From contig JASGGY010000007.1 in NCBI GenBank assembly GCA_047602575.1, positions 248,001-312,000 of the forward strand: DNA of 64,000 nt, read 5' to 3'. Numbering within the stretch: the first letter of the stretch is position 1; every line of letters begins with the position of its first letter. The notes under the pieces are model-generated. The model ran no database searches and was not told where the DNA came from. It worked only from the letters and a program-made list of their open reading frames with translations. The translations under genes and the position numbers were made by a program. Of the stretch, positions 49,074-57,636 are shown in pieces. Source of the stretch: UBA1366 sp047602575 (GTDB lineage: Bacteria > Bacillota > Clostridia > Oscillospirales > Ruminococcaceae).

Positions 49074-50186
49074 TTACCCCTTTCCCGCCGCGCCGTGCGA
49101 AAGCTTGCCCCGCACCGCCAGCACCATGAGTGTTGTCACCGGCAAAAGAATTTCCACCACCGTCCAGAGAAACGGTGTCACGCTGGTGTTATAAAGAATC
49201 CGATCCGTGCTTCGCTGAAAGATAAAGAACGAATAGGTCAGAACCATCGATGCCGTGCTGATGACAAGGAATTTTAAATTTTTCACCCGCACAATCTTCG
49301 CCAGCATCACCGTCATGCAGAAGAACAACAATGCAATCCGGAAGTAAATCAGAACAATCAGAACCGTCGCCAGCAGAATTTCCAGATGCCCGAGCGTGTC
49401 GGCAACCCGCGCGAGCTTGAGCGTCTGAAACGCCGGCAGGGAGAAGTAACCGATGGTGTTTCCCAGAACCCCCGCGTCGCGGATGAGAACCGCCAGAAAC
49501 GCGACGAGGCCCACAATATATCCCCACAGGAACTCCTTGCCCAGCCCCGGCTTGTTCCGCTTGACATAGGGCGCGATCACCAGCATACAAACCAGCTCGC
49601 CCAGCGGAATCGTCAGCAGTATGTGCGTGCTTTGAACATACCGCATCGGCTCTTTGTCAAACAAGGGCAGGAAGTTGCGCACATCAAAAATCTGAGAGGT
49701 TGCGAAAATCGAAAATGAGATGACCGCCAGTGACAAAAAGGAAAAAAACGTCGCATAGCGCCCGATGACATTAAAGCCCTTGCTGATGGCATATGCCGCC
49801 AGCGCGATGTAGCAGATGTTCAGCACCTCAATCGGCGTGTTGGTCATAATCGTCTGCTTGACAAAGCGCCCCGCGCTGTTGAGGTTGAGCGTGGTGAGAA
49901 AATAAAAGAACAGCACATACACGCCCGAAACCACCGCACCGCCAACTTTACCGAACGCCGCCTCGTTGAGTTCAAACAAGCCTTTGTCCGGGAATTTCCG
50001 GATCAGCGTCAGCAGAACCGCCAGCACCGGCAGATACAGCACCGCCGCGAAAAGCAGAGCGGCCCACGAGTCCTGCTCCGTCAGCCCGACCACATACACC
50101 GACAGCATCGTCGCGGACTGAATAAAGCAAGCCACGCAGAACAAAAACACCGGCTTGCTGATCCGGTTTGTATTGGAATCATCCAT
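49074..50186 (-). CDS. Spore germination permease, GerB (GerAB/GerKB) family
   Basis: A 370-aa endospore germination permease of the APC-like superfamily with about ten transmembrane helices. Typical start: ISKPVFLFCVACFIQSATM. It is the B subunit of the nutrient germinant receptor in the spore inner membrane and holds the ligand site in characterised receptors. Encoded 4 bases after the GerC-type gene. Confidence 0.92.
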   Translation of the reverse strand: MDDSNTNRISKPVFLFCVACFIQSATMLSVYVVGLTEQDSWAALLFAAVLYLPVLAVLLTLIRKFPDKGLFELNEAAFGKVGGAVVSGVYVLFFYFLTTLNLNSAGRFVKQTIMTNTPIEVLNICYIALAAYAISKGFNVIGRYATFFSFLSLAVISFSIFATSQIFDVRNFLPLFDKEPMRYVQSTHILLTIPLGELVCMLVIAPYVKRNKPGLGKEFLWGYIVGLVAFLAVLIRDAGVLGNTIGYFSLPAFQTLKLARVADTLGHLEILLATVLIVLIYFRIALLFFCMTVMLAKIVRVKNLKFLVISTASMVLTYSFFIFQRSTDRILYNTSVTPFLWTVVEILLPVTTLMVLAVRGKLSHGAAGKG

Positions 50187-50190
50187 CCGG

Positions 50191-51369
50191 CTACCCTCCC
50201 ATTTCCAGCGATTTACCCGCCTGTCCGGTGGTTTTGATCTGCAGCTTTGCGTGAACCTTCAGCGTCACCTGCGGATAAACCTCCGTCCAGCGCGGCTTGA
50301 TTTCTAAAAACCGCTTCGGATCATGCTGGTATAAATATTCGCCGACCTCATAAATATCCGCCGCCACGTCCTGCGTTTTTTTGAATGTTTCCTGACAACG
50401 CGCCTCCATCTCGCGGTTGAGCGCAGCCTGAAGCGACGCCGCAACCTCCGTCATCTCCATACCGCTGAAGCCCTGCATTTCGCCGATTGCCGCGTTTCCG
50501 TCAAGCTGCGCGTCAAACACCACGCCGCCCGCTTCGTCGAAATAAGCCCGCACCTTTGGCGTTTCCTGTTCAATGCGGATCGACGCCGTGCCGTTTTGAT
50601 CTTCGATGGTCACCGCTTTGTTCATGACTCCGTCATAAAGCCACAAAAACCCCGGTATGTCCGCTTCGTCGAGCCTGCCCACCATTTTTCCGTCCGAAAA
50701 CAACGCCATCCCGTCAAACGAAATCGTACTCTTTCCGTTGTCCTGCTCCTGCGCTTTGACAATCGGCACGGCGGAGGAAATGGTCTTTGAAATGATATTT
50801 GAAATAAACCGCAGACAGTTGACCCCGAACCCAGGCGCGGTTTTTTGCTCAAGATCCATCATCCCAGACAGCGCAAGCGCCGTGCTGTCCTCATTTTCCG
50901 GAACAGCCGAAAGAAACGCCTTCACATCCCCCTCAACCATATACAGGTTGACCTCAAGCCGCGCATCGATGTTGCGCAGGAAGAAATCCGTTTCGTCCTC
51001 CAGCCCTTTTTCGGCAAGCGCCTGGCTGATGACAATCATCTGGTTGTGGTGCAAAAAGAGATTGCGCGTGCTTTTGCAGCGCATTTTATCAATTGCCGAC
51101 AGGATGGTTTTTTCCTCCTGTTCGACGAGAATCACGCTCGACTGCACCGGTTCTTCTCCCGCACCGCCGCCGCCCGCACCGCCGGCACTCTGGAAATCGC
51201 CCACCTGAAGCGTCACGTCAATCGCATCCGGTTCACCGCCCACGTCCAGTCCCATCCCCGTGACAATCGCCAGCGTGTCAAGCTCCCGCTGATCCCAGCA
51301 TCCGCACAGCGTTAGGCTCATCGCCGCGCAGACAAGCAGGCAAGCCCGCGCACATTTGCTTTTTCTCAT
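50191..51369 (-). CDS. Spore germination lipoprotein, Ger(x)C family
   Basis: A 392-aa lipoprotein. Signal peptide ends SLTLCGCWDQRELD: the CGCWDxRE motif is diagnostic for Ger(x)C. Later segments LFLHHNQMIVISQALAEKG and a C-terminal GerC domain (KTQDVAADIYEVGEYLYQ) agree. ATG 51369 is chosen; the open frame upstream has no signal-peptide sense. Encoded 13 bases after the GerA-type gene. Confidence 0.94.
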   Translation of the reverse strand: MRKSKCARACLLVCAAMSLTLCGCWDQRELDTLAIVTGMGLDVGGEPDAIDVTLQVGDFQSAGGAGGGGAGEEPVQSSVILVEQEEKTILSAIDKMRCKSTRNLFLHHNQMIVISQALAEKGLEDETDFFLRNIDARLEVNLYMVEGDVKAFLSAVPENEDSTALALSGMMDLEQKTAPGFGVNCLRFISNIISKTISSAVPIVKAQEQDNGKSTISFDGMALFSDGKMVGRLDEADIPGFLWLYDGVMNKAVTIEDQNGTASIRIEQETPKVRAYFDEAGGVVFDAQLDGNAAIGEMQGFSGMEMTEVAASLQAALNREMEARCQETFKKTQDVAADIYEVGEYLYQHDPKRFLEIKPRWTEVYPQVTLKVHAKLQIKTTGQAGKSLEMGG

Positions 51370-51382
51370 CGTTACAACAGCC

Positions 51383-52990
51383 TCACTGTCCTTTTTTTTC
51401 CGGCGGCGGAACAACCGCCACCGTCCGCACGACATCCTGACCCGCCAGCCCCAGCGGACGTTTTTTTATAAACCACTGCGGCATACGCACCAGCTTGTCC
51501 TCCTGGTTGCGCGAAACCGTCAGCCCGTCGAAATAATCCACCCCGAACGACTTGATCGAGCCTAAGTGAATCATCATCGCCAGCGCAGCCACCGTGATGC
51601 CGAACCCGCCCAGCAGCGTCGCGCAGACCATCGCCGCCAGTCGCAGAATCAATATCGAATCCGCGTGCGCCGGTATCGCGAAGCCCGATACCGCCGTGAT
51701 CGCGATTGTAATGACCATCGGCGCGCCGACCAGCCCCGCGGAAACCGCCGCGTCGCCCATGACAAGCGCCCCGACGATGCTGATTGCCTGCCCGACGGGG
51801 TGGGGGAGTCGTATGCCGGCTTCCCGCAGGATTTCAAACGAAATCACCAGCACCAGAGCCTCCAGAAAAGCCGGAAACGGCGTGCCTTCACGCGCCTTTG
51901 TGATCGTGAACAGCAGCGTTGACGGAATCAGCTCCTGATGAAACGTCGTCAGCGCCAGATACATTGCCGGACCGAACACTGTGATGAAATACGCAAAAAA
52001 CCGCAGCAGCCGGTTGAACGACGCGTAAAAATACCGCACCGAATAATCCTCCGACGTCTGAAAGCTCTCGGTGAACAGCATCGGTGCCGTCAGAACAAAG
52101 GGGCTTCCGTCCGCGATGATCGCCACGCGCCCCTCCAGCACCTTCGCCGCCGCCACATCCGGCTTTTCGGTATACGAAATGGTGGGGAAAATCGAAAAGG
52201 GTCTGTCCTCGATGAATTCCTCAATATAGCCCGAATCCAAAATCGCATCCGTCTTGATCGCCGAAATCCGCTCCCGTACCAGAGCGACCACCTCCGGCTT
52301 CACCACCGTATCCAGATAACACAGGCACACATCCGTCTTGGTTTTCTCGCCCACCACAAGCTGTTCCATGCGCAGCAGCGGGCTTTTGATTTTTCGGCGC
52401 ATCAGGGCGGTGTTCGTGCGCAGGTTTTCCACAAAGCCTTCCCGCGGACCGCGCACGACCGACTCGGTTTCCGGCTCGCTGACCGCGCGCTTTTCCCAGC
52501 CCTTTGTGCTGATCAGCAAGCCCTTTTCGTAATGCTCAAACACCAGCACCGTGTTGCCCGAAAGCAGCCCGTCCATCAGCTTTGAAACCGATTCGTCCTC
52601 CGTCACATCCCCTGAGCAAAGCACCAGCTCCTTGACCTGCGCCGGCTGTGCGTGAATGCCGCGCGCCGCCATCGCACTGCTGTTCTCAAGTAGCGGACGC
52701 AGCACCGACTGCGTGATGATATCCGTGTTCACCAGCCCGTCAATGAAAAACAGCGCCGCGTGATACCGCTTGTCGTCGTACCAGAATTCGTGGATCACCA
52801 GATCGCCGCTGTTGCCCAGTGTCTGTTTGAAATAAGCGATGTTGTCCGCGAGCGTATCCGCCAGCTTGTCCGCGGAAAGTCGCGCGCCGTCCTTTGCCTG
52901 CTCCTGCCGCGCGGCGGCTGCGCTGTTTTCCGCCAGCAGCGCGCCGCGCCGGAGCAAGTATTTGAGTTTTTTGTAATAAAAACCGAACAT
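51383..52990 (-). CDS. Spore germination protein, GerA family
   Basis: A 535-aa GerA-family subunit. A soluble N-terminal half (about 1-300, ending with GYIEEFIEDRPFSIFPTISYTEKPD) is followed by about five membrane helices, including PSTLLFTITKAREGTPFPA and EILREAGIRLPHPVGQAISIVGALV, both family hallmarks. ATG 52990 follows GGAGGAAGC. First gene of the tricistronic receptor operon; shows the organism forms endospores. Confidence 0.95.
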   Translation of the reverse strand: MFGFYYKKLKYLLRRGALLAENSAAAARQEQAKDGARLSADKLADTLADNIAYFKQTLGNSGDLVIHEFWYDDKRYHAALFFIDGLVNTDIITQSVLRPLLENSSAMAARGIHAQPAQVKELVLCSGDVTEDESVSKLMDGLLSGNTVLVFEHYEKGLLISTKGWEKRAVSEPETESVVRGPREGFVENLRTNTALMRRKIKSPLLRMEQLVVGEKTKTDVCLCYLDTVVKPEVVALVRERISAIKTDAILDSGYIEEFIEDRPFSIFPTISYTEKPDVAAAKVLEGRVAIIADGSPFVLTAPMLFTESFQTSEDYSVRYFYASFNRLLRFFAYFITVFGPAMYLALTTFHQELIPSTLLFTITKAREGTPFPAFLEALVLVISFEILREAGIRLPHPVGQAISIVGALVMGDAAVSAGLVGAPMVITIAITAVSGFAIPAHADSILILRLAAMVCATLLGGFGITVAALAMMIHLGSIKSFGVDYFDGLTVSRNQEDKLVRMPQWFIKKRPLGLAGQDVVRTVAVVPPPEKKGQ

Positions 52991-53052
52991 AAGCTTCCTC
53001 CGCAAAATCGTTACTGCGCTTAGTATAATGCGTTCGCATGAAATTATGCGGC

Positions 53053-53084
53053 AAAAAAATCCGTCCGGAAGAATCCGGACGGAT
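53053..53084 (-). terminator. Terminator of the kinase/regulator operon
   Basis: ATCCGTCCGGA pairs with TCCGGACGGAT around a 4-nt loop, followed on the minus strand by seven T. Confidence 0.92.
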
Positions 53085-53095
53085 GAAATTTGCTT

Positions 53096-54403
53096 CTATT
53101 CGACTTTTACGGTCACGCTCAGCGTAAACACGCCGTTTTCGCATTCGGTGAGCATCGTACCGTCGTGATCCTTGACCGCCCGCGCGATGTTGCTCAGCCC
53201 GAAGCCATGGTTTTCGCGATCCGACTTTGTGGTGGAAAGATCCGTCACCTCGCCCGCGGAATTTTTGATCACAATCATCTGATACGGCTTATGTACATTG
53301 ATATCCACCGAAATGAACCGGTACTTGTCCAGCTTGCCGCACGCCTCCAGTGCGTTGTCGAGCGCGTTTCCGAGGATGATGCAGGTGTCCGTCACGCTGA
53401 ACAGCGGGTGGAAAAACCCGCTCGCAGAAAATGCGATGTGGTTTGCGGATGCCAGCCGCTCCTTTTCGCCGAGGATCGCGTTGACCAGCGGATTGCCCGT
53501 GTCAAAGCGATTGGTGTCAAAACTCATTTTTTCCGCCAGTCGCGCAATATAATCCTGCGCGTCCGCCGTCGCGCCGGAATGCACCAGCGACCCGATACAT
53601 TCCATGTGGTTGCGGTAATCATGCCGGAAGCGTTTGAGTTCCTCATCCGCGCGCAGCTGTTCCTGATACCGCGCCACCTGCTCACGCACCTGCTTTTCCA
53701 GCAGACGGGAGATTTCCTTATACTGTGTCTGCGCCAGGTTGTTGATCACAAGCGACATCGTCACCGCAATCAGCAGAATGAAAAACAAAATCGTCAGAAA
53801 CTGATAAACCTGCCGCTGCTTATTGAAATTCTCAGCGTCAATCGCAATGATTGTGAGCATGGATTCCATCACCTGCATCAGCAAAGCCAGCAGGACATAA
53901 ATCGGTACCGTGATTTTTTTTAGCGTGGCGACAATCCCGTCAAGGCGCTGTGTGCGGATAACGCGCCACAGAAAAAACAGCATACCCATCGTGATAAAAA
54001 TACTTATAAGCCATTGTGTCCGGGTATCCGCCGCGTGTCCTGTAAAAACCTTGATCGCCAGTTTCGGAATTGAGGAAATCATGGTAACCGACGTCATTGT
54101 TGCATATGCGATGTAAACCACCGATAGGCTCAGTCGTTTTCCGAGCAACAGACTCCAGACGAAGAATTTAATGTCAAACCCAATCGCAATCGCCATCGCG
54201 AACGCACCCGGATGCGCCACGGCAGGCGCATAAATCGCTCCAGCATATACGCCGGAAAACGCCGTGAATAAAATGATTTTCCACCGAACAGAAAATGGAT
54301 TGATCCGGTTGTAATAACAAAACACCAGCATCGAGGTCAGCGCCAAAAGCATATCCCCCGCGCTGATCAGCAGCTGATCGCGCACAATATCATTCCCTTG
54401 CAT
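53096..54403 (-). CDS. AgrC-like GHKL sensor histidine kinase
   Basis: A 435-aa kinase. Six to seven transmembrane helices occupy residues about 10-220 (a peptide-sensor type membrane domain). A coiled coil follows (QVREQVARYQEQLRADEELK), then the phosphoacceptor in RFRHDYRNHMECI, and a HATPase with GNALDNALEAC and HGFGLSNIARAV. This is the HPK10/AgrC/ComD class, which often senses secreted peptides. The start overlaps the end of the regulator gene by 14 bases. No peptide precursor or AgrB is encoded nearby. Confidence 0.93.
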   Translation of the reverse strand: MQGNDIVRDQLLISAGDMLLALTSMLVFCYYNRINPFSVRWKIILFTAFSGVYAGAIYAPAVAHPGAFAMAIAIGFDIKFFVWSLLLGKRLSLSVVYIAYATMTSVTMISSIPKLAIKVFTGHAADTRTQWLISIFITMGMLFFLWRVIRTQRLDGIVATLKKITVPIYVLLALLMQVMESMLTIIAIDAENFNKQRQVYQFLTILFFILLIAVTMSLVINNLAQTQYKEISRLLEKQVREQVARYQEQLRADEELKRFRHDYRNHMECIGSLVHSGATADAQDYIARLAEKMSFDTNRFDTGNPLVNAILGEKERLASANHIAFSASGFFHPLFSVTDTCIILGNALDNALEACGKLDKYRFISVDINVHKPYQMIVIKNSAGEVTDLSTTKSDRENHGFGLSNIARAVKDHDGTMLTECENGVFTLSVTVKVE

Positions 54404-55097
54404 TTGTTTTTAAAATATAATGGCTGAGCATTTTCTTGAATTCCATCCGGTAGCTCCGCCCGATCAGCCCCTGTTCGCCGTTGTCAAACAACACCGTCGT
54501 CTGCGTGTGGTTGGCGATGTGGTGCAGCCCCGCAATATAGCTTTTATGAATGCGGCAGAACAAATCTCCGGGCAGCTCCTTTTCCAGCGCGCTTAAGCTT
54601 TTCGCGCAGTCAAAGCTCTGCACGGCGGTGCGCACCACCGTGCGTTTGCGGTTTGCCTCGACATAGATAATGTCGCCGACCGCCACCCGCCAGACCTCAT
54701 CCGCCGTGGGAATTTCCAAAAACCGACCGTCGCCGAGCTGCCGCAAAAGCGCGTCAAGCGCCGCAAACACCGCATTCCGTTCCACGGGCTTGACAAGAAA
54801 CCGAAATGTGTTTACTTCAAAGCTTTCAAATACGATGTGCGGATAGCTCGTGAGAAAAATCACCGCCGTATCCTTGTCCGTTTCGCGCAGTCTGCGCAGG
54901 GTATCAATTCCGTTTAGCCCATCCATGCAGTAGTCCATGAACACCGCCGAAAAGCTGACTCCTGCGCCGAGCAGCGCCTGCCCGCTGTGATAACGGTAGG
55001 TGACAATGTCCATTCCACGGCTGATGGAATATTCCTCTAGAATTTTACACAACGCGTCGCATAGCACCCGCTCGTCGTCACAGACCGCAATTTTCAC
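54390..55097 (-). CDS. LytTR response regulator (AgrA-like)
   Basis: A 235-aa response regulator: receiver (KIAVCDDERVLCDALC, phospho-Asp in FMDYCMDGLNGIDTL, TSYPHIVFESFEVNTFRFLVKP shortened as FRFLVKPVE) followed by LytTR (DIIYVEANRKRTVVRT, CRIHKSYIAGLHHI, LIGRSYRMEFKK). GTG 55097 is chosen as start after GGAGGGG; the longer open frame lacks sense. The next plus-strand promoter carries matching LytTR direct repeats. Confidence 0.93.
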   Translation of the reverse strand: MKIAVCDDERVLCDALCKILEEYSISRGMDIVTYRYHSGQALLGAGVSFSAVFMDYCMDGLNGIDTLRRLRETDKDTAVIFLTSYPHIVFESFEVNTFRFLVKPVERNAVFAALDALLRQLGDGRFLEIPTADEVWRVAVGDIIYVEANRKRTVVRTAVQSFDCAKSLSALEKELPGDLFCRIHKSYIAGLHHIANHTQTTVLFDNGEQGLIGRSYRMEFKKMLSHYILKTNARE

Positions 55098-55171
55098 TTT
55101 GTCGAAATCCCCTCCGTTGGTTTTAATATGCCAAGTATAGCACAATTGCGCACGTTTGGCAAGGAAAAATG

Positions 55172-55203
55172 CAGTTTGTTCCAAAATCACAACAGTTTAT
55201 TCC
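55172..55203 (+). promoter_or_regulatory. LytTR-type direct repeats
   Basis: CAGTTTGTTCC (55172) and CAGTTTATTCC (55193) start 21 bp apart. With the preceding base, ACAGTTTAT fits and GCAGTTTGT nearly fits the AgrA/LytTR 9-mer consensus, with the classical 12-bp spacer. They end 8 bp upstream of a -35 box. Confidence 0.75.
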
Positions 55204-55210
55204 GATTTTG

Positions 55211-55239
55211 TTGAAATGCGTCGAAACCGGTGTTACAAT
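55211..55239 (+). promoter_or_regulatory. Promoter next to the LytTR repeats
   Basis: TTGAAA and TACAAT with 17-bp spacing, 60 bp upstream of the following gene. Confidence 0.8.
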
Positions 55240-55298
55240 GAATCCATGGACTGACACGCGGAGAAATGGGGTATAACCCGACAACAAGAGGTGTACGA

Positions 55299-55765
55299 AT
55301 GCAGGTAATTGACCGGCAGTATCTAGATTATGAATTTGTTCTGTCCTACCGAACCAGAACGCGTCTATCCAAGCTCGGTTCGCTGGTCAGTCATATCGGA
55401 AAAAGTGTGGAGCCTATCGGGCTTTCGGTGAAAAGCCCGATTGTTTTTTCCATCAACGCCGGTGTCCGTGCGTGGGAAGAATCCGTTCTGGACATCGAAT
55501 TTCTCGTGCCGGTGGGGAAGCCTTCGCCAGCAACGAGCATTACATATTAAAGCCACGCTTCCGACTGGAAAACGCCGCCAAAATCCGGCATTTCGGCTCT
55601 TACGGCATGCTCGGTCAATCCAAACACACCCTGCTCGCACACCTTGTGTCAAACGACCTCAAACCGATCACCGACTGTTATTACGTGGTGATCAAAAATG
55701 ATGACTGCCATCCAGAGAACAATGTGACCGATTTATACATCGGTATAAACGGTAACATTGTGTAA
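55299..55765 (+). pseudogene. GyrI-like/DUF5085-like small protein gene with apparent -1 frameshift
   Basis: Two frames form one ~155-aa product. The first runs from ATG 55299 to a stop at about 55548, and the second resumes with EAFASNEHYILKP. Adding one G in the GGGG run at 55514-55517 restores VPVGEAFASNEHY. The full pattern (PIVFSINAG, EFLVPVG, RHFGSYG, LKPITDCYYVV, DLYIGING) resembles the DUF5085 group found near some type VII loci (from memory). A homopolymer read error is likely; real decay is possible. Control by the adjacent LytTR regulator is predicted. Confidence 0.65.
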
Positions 55766-55768
55766 AAG

Positions 55769-55810
55769 TGAAATCAGACTTCTATCCCCTTGGAAGTCTG
55801 ATTTTTTTAT
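55769..55810 (+). terminator. Terminator after the frameshifted gene
   Basis: AAATCAGACTTC pairs with GGAAGTCTGATTT, followed by seven T. Confidence 0.9.
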
Positions 55811-55814
55811 TTAT

Positions 55815-55984
55815 GGCATCACCGCACAATTCGCGCCTACGGCTTGGAACACATCTCGCTTGCATAAATTCCGTCATTTTTCCCAAAAATTCTTTCGAGG
55901 CGTCAGCCTTACTGCGGTCTTTTTGAACAAACTGACGAAATTTCTGGCTACGCAATCTGCGCACCAGAATTGTGCGGTGATGCC
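55815..55984. mobile_element. MITE-like element with perfect 18-bp terminal inverted repeats
   Basis: GGCATCACCGCACAATTC (55815-55832) and its exact reverse complement (55967-55984) flank about 134 bp with no gene. The right end matches the element at 46503-46574. No transposase is encoded, and a clear target duplication is not visible. Confidence 0.7.
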
Positions 55985-56019
55985 TTGTATTTCAACAGAC
56001 AGTTCGGTAAAATTCGCTG

Positions 56020-57003
56020 TCAGTCCGCGCAGATGACAAAGCCGCCCAGCCCGCCGTTTTGTATCCTTGCGTATAAATCCTGCGCAAATGCCGGCAGATA
56101 CCGGCACAGATACGCATAACAGCCCGGTGCCGGAATCAAAGCTTGATAGCGCAGAAAAGCCTCCGCCGCCGCCGCGCGAATGGACTGCTCCGGCATCCGC
56201 ACAAATTGCTGTTGCAGTCGCCGTAGCTCCGCACCGGTGGGATACAGCGTAAACAAAGACTTTTCCAGCATCCCGCAGACAAGCAGATTGTTGAGCAGCA
56301 CCTCGGCGATATTAAAAACCAGATCCGTGTACGCACAGCCGTACAGTCTGCCGTAAGCATGCAGAAAGGCTTCCGTTTCGTGTTCCGGAAACCGCGCGCA
56401 GAATTCATTCTCATGCAGAATCCCCGTGTAGTATGCACGGATAAACAGCGCACCCTTATCTTCAATCGCATATGCCGCAACGCCGAGCAGCGGGTAATCG
56501 ATTGCGGCAATGCAGTTTCTCGCATCAAATCGCGCGGAATACAGGCGGAAGTATTCGTCAAACGCAGCATCCATCACATAACGATAGCCGAACAGCGGAA
56601 AGTTCAACCGCAGCGCATACGCCGATTTAAAAATTCGCACGTTCTCCCGGTGTATTTCCAGAATTAGATTCTGTCCGGCTTTGCGCAATTCCGCAACGGG
56701 CATCGTCCGCAGCGCATCAACTGCCCGCTGCGGTGATTCCAGCCCGCGCAAGAACACATCCGCCTGAAACAAAACCGAGGAATAAAGGAGCGCCGCCTGC
56801 TTTTTCGGCAGGGAACTACTCGCCCGCATGGTGAACTGTGCCGCGGTTTCGAGAAATGCTTCTTCCAGCCCGCTGCGGATTTCTGATAGCCGCTGTGCCG
56901 GGATGCACTTGTGCAGACTGCAAAGCCTGAGCAGCGAAAGCGTGTAATTTTGGGAATCCGTGTCAGCATCGCTAAACGGCAGCGCGCCGGTCAGCTCACA
57001 CAT
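56020..57003 (-). CDS. DUF6179-like protein
   Basis: A 327-aa mainly helical cytosolic protein. Pattern recalls DUF6179: YFRLYSARFDARNCIAAIDY, then PLLGVAAYAIEDKG, YYTGILHENEFCARFPEHE, and VFNIAEVLLNNLLVCGMLEK. Family membership is from memory. ATG 57003 overlaps the DUF6323-like stop, so the two are coupled. Function unknown; such pairs occur in spore-forming Clostridia. Confidence 0.75.
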   Translation of the reverse strand: MCELTGALPFSDADTDSQNYTLSLLRLCSLHKCIPAQRLSEIRSGLEEAFLETAAQFTMRASSSLPKKQAALLYSSVLFQADVFLRGLESPQRAVDALRTMPVAELRKAGQNLILEIHRENVRIFKSAYALRLNFPLFGYRYVMDAAFDEYFRLYSARFDARNCIAAIDYPLLGVAAYAIEDKGALFIRAYYTGILHENEFCARFPEHETEAFLHAYGRLYGCAYTDLVFNIAEVLLNNLLVCGMLEKSLFTLYPTGAELRRLQQQFVRMPEQSIRAAAAEAFLRYQALIPAPGCYAYLCRYLPAFAQDLYARIQNGGLGGFVICAD

Positions 57004-57472
57004 CCAAATCCTCCTCGTCTTCGGCGATACCAAGCGCGGTATAGCGAATTTTCCGGCACAGCACATCCAAATCCCTGCTTTGGAGCAGCTCAATGCTGCC
57101 GCCGCTTTCGCGCTCGAAAAAATCAAACATCAAATCAAGCACCTCCTCGTCGGTCAGAATATCCAAGCACTCCTCCTTTGCTTGATAAAACACATCCAGC
57201 AGCGCGGCAAGGGTGGGAGCATACTCTGTCTGGACAAGATAAGTACTGCGCATGAATTTCTCGATCAGTAAAACCGTAACGCTTTTTCCAAACTCAATTC
57301 TGTCCTGAATCTCCAACGCTTCCTTTCCCGCCGCCGCCAGCATTTTCGCGTCCTGTTCGGACAGAACAAGCCCATACTCCGCCGACAGCGCATTGGTCTG
57401 AAGCAGTGCCGCCGTCAGCGCCGCTTCAGAAAGCGTTTGCGTCAAAAAATCCGGTGTTAATTCAAATTCCAC
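56996..57472 (-). CDS. DUF6323-like protein
   Basis: A 158-aa helical protein with the DUF6323 pattern: NALSAEYGLVLSEQDAKML, RIEFGKSVTVLLIEKFMRST, LLDVFYQAKEECLDILTDEE and DFFERESGGSIELLQS. Ends with an acidic tail (EDEEDLDV). Overlaps the DUF6179-like gene by 8 bases. Function unknown. Confidence 0.78.
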   Translation of the reverse strand: MEFELTPDFLTQTLSEAALTAALLQTNALSAEYGLVLSEQDAKMLAAAGKEALEIQDRIEFGKSVTVLLIEKFMRSTYLVQTEYAPTLAALLDVFYQAKEECLDILTDEEVLDLMFDFFERESGGSIELLQSRDLDVLCRKIRYTALGIAEDEEDLDV

Positions 57473-57505
57473 AAAAAAACCTCCCCAAAATCGTTATTTT
57501 TGCTA

Positions 57506-57534
57506 TTGACAATTGACTTGACTTGTGCTACAAT
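57506..57534 (+). promoter_or_regulatory. Promoter of the HD-domain gene
   Basis: TTGACA and TACAAT with 17-bp spacing. It is divergent from the DUF6323-like gene. Confidence 0.85.
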
Positions 57535-57573
57535 AATATTGTTAAATGGGATATTATTTTCATACAAAAAAAC

Positions 57574-57605
57574 AAGGCGTGTAATTTTCATTATACGCCT
57601 TTTTT
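57574..57605 (+). terminator. Terminator within the HD-gene leader (attenuator candidate)
   Basis: AAGGCGTGTAA pairs with TTATACGCCTT (one G-T pair), 6-nt loop, then a T run. It lies between the promoter and the start codon of the same gene, so read-through must be controlled or partial. Confidence 0.75.
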
Positions 57606-57636
57606 GTGTCGTTGTCAAGAAAAGCGGGAGGAAGTT

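Noticed and set aside
52991..53052. Sigma-G promoter for the ger operon
   Set aside because: GCATA and CATTATA elements can be found, but their spacing is about 13 bp, too short for sigma-G.
55815..55984. Prophage or integrase attachment site
   Set aside because: The inverted ends and absence of integrase or phage genes fit a small transposon derivative better than an att site.
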